Origin: Uranotaenia lowii
Lineage: Eukaryota; Arthropoda; Insecta; Diptera; Culicidae
Reading direction: 5' to 3'
Assembly (NCBI RefSeq): GCF_029784155.1
Contig: NC_073691.1
Coordinates: 63,742,839-63,806,838, forward strand
DNA: 64,000 bases
In this document: positions 56,001 through 64,000 of the stretch, one piece after another
How the letters are laid out: each line of letters starts with the position of its first letter
How positions within the stretch are numbered: position 1 is the stretch's first letter
Notes under the pieces: model-generated
What the model was told of the DNA's origin: nothing
Seen by the model: only the letters and a program-made list of their open reading frames with translations
Database searches by the model: none
Translations under genes and position numbers: made by a program

Positions 56001-56481
56001 AAGTCATTTTGAGTTAACATGTACATTTTGCCAATATCATACGACGAAGGTTTTGCTCATCGACTTTAGAATGAGATCAAAAGAAATGCAATATGTCATA
56101 AGATGACTGAGATATGGCCAAACAAATTAGCTTTTTTTAGGGGGTGATGACCGGCAGCGTATATGGTCAGCAAATCCGAATTTATCGCTGTAAGTACTTC
56201 AACAAAAGTTATTTGGTGAAATTCTGTCCAGAGAATTGCAAATTACTGCTGTTTTAGCTTAACGGACCGGCTTTTTTCAATTTATAGCTATGAAGTGAAT
56301 AATAACAAACCCCCCACGGAGTGGAAAAATTTGAGAAATCGAAAGTACACCTACTAGGAAAAGTTCTTAGTTTTTATATAAAATCCAGCGTTTGCAAGTA
56401 TTTCGTAACGGTTTTTTGCCGTTTGGGGGGGGGGGGGGGGGGGTGATCACCCCGATCACCCCCCCCATAGGACCGCGCCTG
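53100..56481. mobile_element. hAT-type non-autonomous element, 3382 bp, inserted in LTR element B
   Basis: An 8-bp duplication, GTGAGATG, flanks it. The ends read CAGGGGCGGTCCTAGAG and, reversed, CAGGCGCGGTCCTATGG, each followed by long G runs. The interior is AT-rich, and its ORFs are short and without motifs, so no transposase is encoded. It includes a segment at 56070-56118 shared with 43684-43731. Phrases around GGTGATCACCCCGATCACC at 56439-56458 form a small palindrome next to the right end. Confidence 0.88.
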
Positions 56482-56489
56482 GTGAGATG
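56482..56489 (+). repeat. Target-site duplication GTGAGATG, right
   Basis: Exact match to 53092-53099. Confidence 0.88.
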
Positions 56490-56684
56490 AACGCCACGTT
56501 AGTTCCTTTGTATTCTTTTCTATGTTGTGATCTGCTGAGTGTTGCCAGTTCATAGTTTTAAGAGTTTTTTTGTATCCTAATTTTAAGCGGGAAAAACTGT
56601 AATTTTAAGCGAATGCAAAATAAATTTTTTCAAGTCGTTAACGCAACAAGTCTTTTTGTCCATCCGCAATGGTCTGACACAACA
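56490..56684 (-). repeat. LTR of element B, upstream part
   Basis: On the minus strand it starts TGTTGTGTCAGACCATT, identical over 17 bp to the LTR of element A, and also shares ATTACAGTTTTT and CGCTTAAAAT. The rest has diverged. With 53065-53099 it forms an LTR of about 230 bp. Confidence 0.7.
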
Positions 56685-57324
56685 CTCATTGATTCCAACT
56701 TGAAGGACTTGACAGTCAAAGGTTTTATCTAGAGTTTGTTTTGATTAGGTCGCATGAGCCATTCAATGACTTTCGAGAAAATCGGTGTGGAAGTTTTGAA
56801 ACAGCTTTTAAATTCTCATTTAAAAACAACTGTTGGAATTGTTCGGAAATTCGTTCTCCTATGCAAAAAATAGACGACAAATATGTTTGAACATGTGATA
56901 CGGGCATTAGTAAGTTGTTACTGGTTTAAATGTACTTACGTCCTATTGCATTGATTATCTTGCTCATACGTCGTTTCGCAAATCATTAAGTTTTTATCAT
57001 AAAACTTTTTTGAACATGATCGTAACTTCGATATTCTGTTCCGTTCCGTTCCGTATGTTGCTTGAAATGAATTCCAAAACAATTCGAACTCATATTTTAA
57101 AAGGAGGTGTCTGTTCAAATTTTCTTGAATTGCTGTTGTCCGGGACTCTCCATCTGAAGGAAAATTTATACGACTTTATCAAAAATGCACTTGTCTGCAT
57201 TCGCCCCACAATCATTCAGATTGTTAATTTTATTCTGGCATTTTAAGCATTTTTTATGTTTCATTCATGGCATAAATGCAATAATGTTTATTGGCATAAC
57301 GTAATACAAAGTAACGTTATAAAA
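56685..57324. other. Unannotated region
   Basis: No gene or bounded repeat is seen. Confidence 0.4.
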
Positions 57325-57550
57325 AGTCTCAGATCTCAGGTATCAGTTTTCAGGTCTTATGTCTCAATTGTCAGGTCTCAAGTCTCAGGTACCAGTTTGC
57401 AGGTTTCAGATCTCAGATCTCATGTCTCAAGTCTAAAGTCTCAAGTCTAAAGTCTCAAGTCTCAGGTCTCAAGTCTCAAGTCTCAGTACTCAGATCTCAG
57501 GTCTCAGTTCTTAAGTGTCAAGTTACATGTCTTATTGTTTCAAGTTTCAG
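57325..57550 (+). repeat. Degenerate heptamer array (AGTCTCA/GGTCTCA type)
   Basis: About 30 imperfect copies of a 7-bp unit such as AAGTCTC or AGGTCTC follow each other. It is a minisatellite; the ORF across it encodes only the repeat. Confidence 0.85.
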
Positions 57551-59829
57551 AGCTGCTGAAATTTAAAGGTCTTTTTTACACGGTTTTCCGCATTTTACAC
57601 GGTTTTCAGGAATTAACACGGAGTTTCTTTGGGCAGACCATTCTGACGGTAAAAAATACTTATCTTGTCGACGTTCAAAATAGAATGAAATTGAATTTTA
57701 TATGGTGTATGCTAAACATTACAGTTTTTGGAGCCCTGGTTCTCCATATTATTCTTCATATTATTTCACAAATTATGATAAAATGGCACCACTATACAAT
57801 ACAATCAAATTATGGTTAAATATGGAGGGGTTTTGAAAGAACTTTTAAAATGCTTTGAATTGAAGGTGACCAATATGTGCAAGATTGGTCCTTTTTTTTA
57901 TTCAGAATTCATTTTTTCTTAATTTTTTAATTTATACCAGTTTGGAAGGCAAAATCCATCAAAATGAGTCGGAAGAACAGTCATAACTCATGATTAAATG
58001 AATTTCGATGCTCGTCAGTGAAGACATTATTTAAGTTTCAAGCAAAAATAAAGTTGTATGATAAAAACTATGCTTAGCAGATTTTTTGAAAAAAATATTC
58101 TACATATATGTACAATTTAATGTTAAAGCCTGAGTGAGCGATTTTAGAATTTTTATCAATATGAATCAGCCGGCATCACAGTTACCGACAACAATTATTA
58201 GTTTTTGATAAAAACAATAAATATATTTAATTCTGAGATTCGACCAAGAGGTCTTCGAGGATTATCAAAGGCTTAGAAATCCTATCCCAATGATATCAAA
58301 ATTATATTAAAAATGATATGCAAATCTGGATAAAAATTCTAGAATCAAGAATGTAATGCTTAAAGATAGTTGCACAAAAATATGTGAAATTTTGCATTTT
58401 TCTGTGATTCCGACAACCTTGCTCACCATTTCAATGCAATGATCCAATACAGAACTTTAATTTAAAAAAACGGAGTTTCTACCGTTTGTAGGAATAAAAT
58501 CTAGGCTTTGAGGACAAGTTTAAATTGTGGAAAAAAACCAGAGAAAGTCAATAAGCGATTCAACGTCCAATGCTATGAAAACGATTATTTCTTTGTATAT
58601 ACATTTTTCACACTCTTAGCGATCACTGTGGTAAGCTGTAGAAGATTTTTAATAGAATTGATAACGAATAGTATCATCGGCTTAACAAAAAATGTTGTAA
58701 GAAGGAATGTTCGTCAAGAAGTATTATTAAAAAAAATTGAGATAATTTAAAAATGACAAAAATTTAGTGATGAAACTTTTCAATATCGGGTATTTAAAAA
58801 GTCGTGTTCAATTTATGTTTTAAACACATGAATTTTTTTAATCTTTCCTTTTTCAGATTGGTTTTGCCAAAAATTTGTTTCTATAAAAATGTTGTGAAGC
58901 TCTGCGAATTATTAAAAAAAATTATTTTAAGTGCGGCCCACCGACAAGATTTCAAATTTAAAATGGCCCGTTGGCCCAAAAGGTTGCTTACCCCTGTTCT
59001 AAACTATTAATATTTTCAATAATTTTCACATTTTTTCATAAGCATTTACTGCGAAGATGCAAAAGGACCTATGAACCGCACTTGCCGAAATGTTTTTAAC
59101 GTCCTTATTTTGCATCACGGCAATCCAGTGCTGCGCAAAACGTCGTTAAAACCAAATTACACTCAAAAATGAGAAAGTCAACTTACGTCTTAAATTCAAA
59201 TCATGTTTTTGAAGTAATTCATTGATCAAATGAAACCAAGTTTTTACCTAACATAGAATTCATGTTTGTCTATCGTTTGTAGTCAAAAGCTTGATTTTGT
59301 TTATATTGATTGGTTCATACGACTTAATCAAAACTAACTCTAGTTATTAATCTTTTGCAAATCTTTAGATCGTCCGAGTAAAGGACTGTGTGTTGGACTG
59401 GGGTGTTGTAAACAAGTCAAATTTTAAAAGGCAGGGGTCCGAGATTAGTTCCTTGAGATACTTCTGACGGTCGGTGTAGCAAACACTCGTGAGCACGTAT
59501 TTCTTAAACTGAGGCTGCAATAGCTTTTCAATAAGTATTTTATATGACACGTTATCAAAAGCTGTTGGAAAAGTCATCATAAACTAAATCCACCTGGCAA
59601 ACGTAACACACTTAACGTAACACATGAAAAAACAAAAATAGATTAGTAAATTCTACGGAGTATAAAAGAATGCATAAATATCTCTAAGGAGGGCAAAAGA
59701 TCGAAAACTGTAAGGAGTATATACAAAAACGTTGGGCATATTTATAGTCTTTGAAACTGGACCATTTTTTTGCAAGATGGAAATTTGACTTTGAACCATA
59801 ACAGCCGGGTGTTTGCTGTCGTGAGTAGG
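57551..59829. other. Unannotated region with two isolated hAT-like right ends
   Basis: CCGACAACCTTG ending at 58431 and GGTTGCTTACCCCTG ending at 58996 look like reversed hAT-type termini (CAAGGTTG... and CAGGGGTAAGCAACC). No matching left ends or duplications were found. A short phrase at 59365-59580 (minus) reads like a fragment of a non-LTR RT (DNVSYKILIEKL), too short to call. Confidence 0.4.
58930..58996. mobile_element. Isolated hAT-type terminus
   Basis: Read on the minus strand, it begins CAGGGGTAAGCAACC, then TTTTGGGCCAACGGGCC, a form common at the ends of hAT elements. Only this end is visible. Confidence 0.45.
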
Positions 59830-61835
59830 CTCGTCCCACTAAAACCACCTTAGACTTCGTGTGCCAGATGTGCCCCTTGGTTTCAACATATGATACTACA
59901 TCAAGGGGTGGGCTGTGCTCATGTACTTATGCATTTCACCATTTTCCTTTTCCTCTTTCTCATTTTTGGTCTTTCTCCTTATCCTCTATTCCCTGTTTTG
60001 TTCTTCTTCTTTTCCTCTTTCGCCAACTTCAGACTGGTACAGAAGACCCCGAGACGTGTGCCGGTTAGGTAACGCTGTCAAAGAAACTCGCGCCCGTCAC
60101 AGAATCCACAGCTAAGTACGTGAGATCTTTCAGTCCCACCATAAGCGTTGCTTTTGAATTGTGGTTTCATACAAGGCCCAGGACCTTCCATAAGCTTGTC
60201 AATTTTGGTTGACTATCTCGCTCTCCGTTCATCATCTTTGCTGATTCGTATTAGATCGCGCATGATTTGCGAGATTTCGTCGACTATAGCAGGCCACGAC
60301 TGTTAGTCGCGACACATTCTACTCACAACATTTTCAGCGTTCAAATTTTGAAGTTAGCATATTCTGTCGATTCCTCTATATCTACGCATTCCGGGCAATA
60401 AGGCAAGCTGATGAGCTTAAACCGATGAAGGTATTGGTTAAAGCACCCATGACCCGAAAGGTAGAAGTTGACCTCTCCCTACTTACGTTTTACCCAGTTT
60501 GAAAGTCGCAGGATTAGCCTATGCGTCCATCTAGCGTTGTTAGATGCTTCCCATTGCTCCTGCCAATTGAGCATTGACGCTGCTCGTTGAAATTTACGTA
60601 CTCCTCAGCTGCTGTTTCGAAGATGTCGTGTGTCCCCCAACAGTAATCTCCATGTGCGGCACATCTCTTTTAATGGTCACGAGCAGAACTTCGGTTTTAT
60701 GGTGAGCTATCTGAAGCTCAACTCCCTCCATCCAGATGCCAACCCTTTCTACGGACACCGTTGCAAGGTCTTCTACCTCCTCGATTGTTTCTCCGGTGAT
60801 CATAAGCACGACATCGTCAGCTAATCCGACTATCTGCATACCTGCTGGTAATTTCACCGTTAACACCTCATTATACATGGCATTCCAAAGCACAGGTCCG
60901 AGTATGGAACCCTGTGGAACACCTGCTGTAAGGGCAGTAGATCGTGATCCAATTTCGGTTTCGCACGTTAGGACTCGATTTTCGGAGAAGCTTCCCATTA
61001 ACCTGCAGAGGGTATTGGGAAAACGCATTCTGTGAAGCGCTTTGGCAATAGCTTCTCAGCTGGCATTGTTGTCGATCGTGGGGCAGTGACGAAAACCTGT
61101 CCGCTTCTTTTTATATGCGCGCTCTGCGTACTCTGCGTACGCCATTCGGATGGCGTCTACCGTAGATCTCCCTTTCCGAAAACCGAACTGTCTGTCCGAC
61201 AGTCCCCTTTCGCCTTCCGTGTAGATAATAAGTCTGTTGAATATTATCCTCTGCCTCTCCAGTAGCTTACCAAGGGTGTCCAGCAGACAAATGGGTCTTT
61301 ATGATGATGGATGCCGTGGGGGTTTCCCAGGTTTCGGCAGTAACACCAACTTCGCCGTTTTCCACGAATTGGGAAAAGATCCCTCGTCGAGACACTTTTG
61401 TAGCACCACTCTGAAAGTATCCGGAATGGTCTGTACCTCCACCTTCAGCACTGAATTTGGGATCCCTTCCAGACCAGGGGCCTTATTAACCGCAAGTTTC
61501 TTAGCGATAGCCACAAGTTCTTCGTTCGTTACTGGCTCGATGTCGAGGGCACCCGCGTCGTACGGAGTAAGTGACCACTGCGTCTGGCCTCTGCGGGAAA
61601 AGCTGTGCAACGATCTCTTTCAGTTTTTCTGGACACTTTTCGGTCCGCGTCCTTGGGCCACCGAATCTCGCCAGTGAAACTTCTTTTTTTTTTGAGAAAT
61701 CGTTGCACGTTGCTGGTATTTCGCACAAACTCCTGCATCTTGTCGACCAAAAGGCCATGTCGACTGCATCCAAAAGGGGAGAATTGCTGAGTTTAGTCAC
61801 CTCTTACGATATGGGTCAGCGACCCCGGGGTAGTA
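59830..61835 (-). pseudogene. R1-type non-LTR retrotransposon, decayed
   Basis: On the minus strand the pre-RT region (EKLKEIVAQLFPQ near 61620, VTNEELVAIAKKLAVNKAPG, GSFPNSWKTAKLVLLPKPGK near 61330) leads into SYRPICLLDTLGKLLER and RQFGFRKGRSTVDAIR. The segment with the first catalytic Asp is lost or garbled near 61070. The ORF at 61028-60594 then has AGVPQGSILGPVLWNAMYNE, the active site LADDVVLMI, and AHHKTEVLLV, all typical of the R1 group. Beyond it, in other frames, are ARWTHRL, SGHGCFNQYLHRF and CPECVDIEESTEYANF, the C-terminal zinc-knuckle region, to about 60340. The 3' untranslated part probably runs to about 59830. The endonuclease is absent. Several frameshifts and stops make it inactive. 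Confidence 0.82.
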
Positions 61836-62474
61836 TTCTGATGCCGCTACCCAACACCATGTAACTGGATCATTGGAGAACCTAGTCGATATGGCAGTCG
61901 TGCTAAAAATAGCATCGTCGAATAGAATACAGAAAAATATTACGATTCGGGCCAGACACTTTTGGATGGATTGGTTGATATCGAGCTAGCTTAAAAATGT
62001 TTAGATAAGGGGGAGGGTTTGACAACGCATAGTCTTATAAGCGTCAACTGTTATTCAGTATAATAAAGAGCTCGCGCTAGCCAGTAGGATTTTTTTCCTT
62101 AGCGGCCCGCCACACTCCCCCACACCAAGAAGCTCATATGAGCACCCTGGTAATGGACGCTAACTGTTCTCAGCATGTCTGACAGCAAAAGGAAAACTAC
62201 AAAACGCGAACAAAATTTACTAATGCTGAGAACTTAAATAATATAGTTACTTAGTGCGAGGAGATGTTACGTTACAAAAACTTAATTGCAATATGAATCT
62301 CAGTGGAAATAATATTTCCTTTTAAGATATCCATGTACATATTCGATATTGATTACTAAAAATGTATTTGAAATGCTACAAAAAATTTAATAAACTGCAT
62401 TTAATTATACCAAATTTACAGCTAAAAAAAAATACAAAACTAATAATAACTTCTAAATAGTGGTTGGATGTTCA
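61836..62474. other. Unannotated region
   Basis: Nothing recognisable. It separates the R1-type and CR1/L2-type copies. Confidence 0.4.
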
Positions 62475-63640
62475 ACGGCTTAAATTTTCTTTGAAATAAT
62501 GTATAAGTTTGGTCTTGAAACAGTTTCTATTCGTTGAATTTTTTATATCTTCAGGAAGAACGTTGAATTTGGTAGGACCAATAAATGAAATTCGACGTTG
62601 GCCACGAGAAGTTGAAGATGTGCTGCGTACTAAGTGATGAGAAAAGCGGGTGTTATGGATTCTAACTCCTGTTGTAAATCTCAGGCTTTGACTACTGTTT
62701 GACGAGTGCAAATTATCAAATACATAAATAATTGTTTGTAAGTCGTAAAGTTGATTTAGAGGTAATATGTTGTGTGACCTGTTAGAATAGATTAGATTAG
62801 TTGGATAGAGTAGGGGAAGATTAAAGATAGTCTTTAGGCATCGGTTTTGTAGGGATTGTTGACGTGACAAAAGGGACAAAGATGCCCTTCCCCATATGGC
62901 GATTAAATAATATAAATGAGAATGTATGAAGGCAAAATAGAATTTTAGCAGAACGTGGCGTGGGACGAATGCTTTGACCCTCCATAAGATTCCGCTATAA
63001 GATGAGATCTTTTTTTGTAAATTTTCAATGTGATTGCTCCATGACAGAGTTTCATCCAGAGTAATACCCAAATATTTGAAGTTGTTCACTCTTTCGATCG
63101 CGATTTCAGTGATTTTGGGATTATAATGAGGTTCAATTTTTTTCGATAAGAGTGGAAGATCATATATTTTGTTTTGGTGAGGTTGAGTGTCAGAAGGTTT
63201 GTGGAAAAGTATTTATGGAGACCTTCTAAATCTTCTTCCATAAGCATGGTAACACTATTTGGACAGGTGCCAGAGTAAAAATGAGCTGTATCATCAGCAA
63301 ATAGGCGGGGAACACCATGCAGAGGTAACTTGCTGATATCGTTTATGTACGATAAAAAATAAGAGAGGCCCTATGTTGCTACCCTGCGGGACACCGATAT
63401 CTGAAACTTCTAAAGAGCTTCTTGCAGTTCCTAAACAAAAAAATTGTTTACGGTTGACCAGATAACTTCGTATCAAGTTGTTCGCAGTGATACCATAACA
63501 CTCTGTTTTTGAAGAAGAATTTTATGGTTGAGAGTGTCGAAGGCTTTTTTTAAGTCGAGAAAAAGTGCACCTACAATTTTTTTAGAGTCAATTTTTTCAA
63601 TTACGGAGTCCAATAACTCGCAGATAGCCGTCAAGGATGT
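62475..63640 (-). pseudogene. CR1/L2-like non-LTR retrotransposon RT, frameshifted
   Basis: Minus strand, from about 63640: ALFLDLKKAFDTLNHKILL (first catalytic Asp), SYLVNRKQFFCLG, GVPQGSNIGPLLFF, then after a shift FADDTAHFYSG, NLLTLNLTKTKYMIFHS. After another shift near 63120 an open frame (63089-62472) gives NNFKYLGITLDETLSWSNHI, AFIHSHLYYLIAIWG and LQNRCLKTIFNLPLLYPTNL, and ends with FKTKLIHYFKENLSR. The catalytic motifs survive but in different frames, so the copy is dead. The upstream limit is where similarity fades. The clade is judged from the C-terminal pattern and could be another CR1-group lineage. Confidence 0.82.
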
Positions 63641-64000
63641 CACCTGATTTCAAAATCGGTGTCACTTTAGCTGTTTAGCAAAAATTACAAAAAAATATAA
63701 TGTACTTTAATTCCTAAATTCTAACTAGCTGATTCTGTACGAACTTCGTTTCGCTTTCGTTTCTGTCGTCTAATTGGAAGTTTGAAATCAGGATTCTCGT
63801 CCTGTAAAACTCTCGTGTTTGAATTTTTGCCTCGATGTGTTACTGTCTCTGAAGTATGTCATTCGATAATCCAACCTCCATCTCATGTTTTCTTAACAAA
63901 TGTTTATGGCTGTATGGCTTACTTAAGGAGAAAAAATTTTTGACATAAAAAAGCTCAAAGTGAAATGGAAACCGCGTTCAGAAAAATGGTTCGATGAAAA
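63641..64000. other. Unannotated DNA at window edge
   Basis: No gene is recognised; the upstream part of the preceding element may have been here but is not visible. Confidence 0.4.

Noticed and set aside
57325..57550. CRISPR-like array
   Set aside because: A 7-bp unit without spacers is a minisatellite, and the window is eukaryotic.
58420..58996. One hAT element ending at 58431 or 58996
   Set aside because: Two different right-end-like sequences occur, but no left ends or duplicated 8-mers were found.

Overview
This window looks like an intergenic, transposon-dominated stretch of an insect nuclear genome, most likely a dipteran and quite possibly a mosquito. The reasons are the AT-rich background, the mix of RTE-, I-, R1- and CR1/L2-like non-LTR retrotransposons, a DD37E-type mariner remnant, abundant hAT-type and TA/TTA-type non-autonomous DNA elements, and spliceosomal-looking introns. 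No prokaryotic organisation, CRISPR array, rRNA gene or confident tRNA gene is present. The species assignment is inference.

Layout. 1-4.4 kb: an internally deleted RTE-type copy (minus strand), then unannotated DNA. 4.4-11.5 kb: small inverted-repeat elements (4475-5073; 6424-6724) and a 2.65-kb element with ~580-bp inverted arms (8840-11492) that carries a second element nested inside it (9450-10190). 12.8-16.2 kb: a 5'-truncated I-type retrotransposon with a perfect 14-bp target-site duplication. 17.2-19.65 kb: a 2.46-kb hAT-type element with an 8-bp duplication. 21.8-23.3 kb: a non-coding LTR element (TRIM/SMART-like) with two identical 267-bp LTRs. 24.8-30.4 kb: hAT-type MITEs (24829-25151; 26457-27608) and a TA-flanked element with an iterated motif (29358-30402). 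32.2-36.1 kb: a wrecked Copia-type provirus, still flanked by a 5-bp duplication, whose 5' half is replaced by degenerate tandem repeats. 36.3-37.2 kb: a dead DD37E-type mariner. 38.6 kb: a MITE. 39.9-40.6 kb (minus): the best candidate host-type gene, an intron-bearing frameshifted locus resembling DUF4780 proteins. 43.8-44.5 kb: a (GAAGAAA)n microsatellite running into a 500-N assembly gap. 44.7-49.4 kb: a nearly intact Ty3/Gypsy gag-pol in which gag and pol are separated by a 99-bp segment with all the marks of an intron. 51.2-52.6 kb: a 5'-truncated RTE copy with a long open RT frame. 52.6-56.7 kb: a second TRIM-like LTR element split by a 3.38-kb hAT-type element with an 8-bp duplication. 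57.3 kb: a heptamer array. 59.8-61.8 kb and 62.5-63.6 kb: decayed R1- and CR1/L2-type copies (minus).

Functional reading. The only proteins that may still be close to functional are the Gypsy-type Gag and Pol. Pol is interrupted by one frameshift in the protease. The non-coding LTR and DNA elements would need enzymes supplied from elsewhere. Nested insertions give a relative history: LTR element B is older than the hAT inserted in it, and the foldback arms surround a second element.

The most interesting signals are the possible splicing-dependent Gag-Pol fusion, the identical-LTR non-coding element with a repeated internal module shared with its diverged relative, and the iterated subterminal motifs in several DNA elements. 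Boundaries and duplications were read by eye. Family names rest on recognised motifs, not on a database search.
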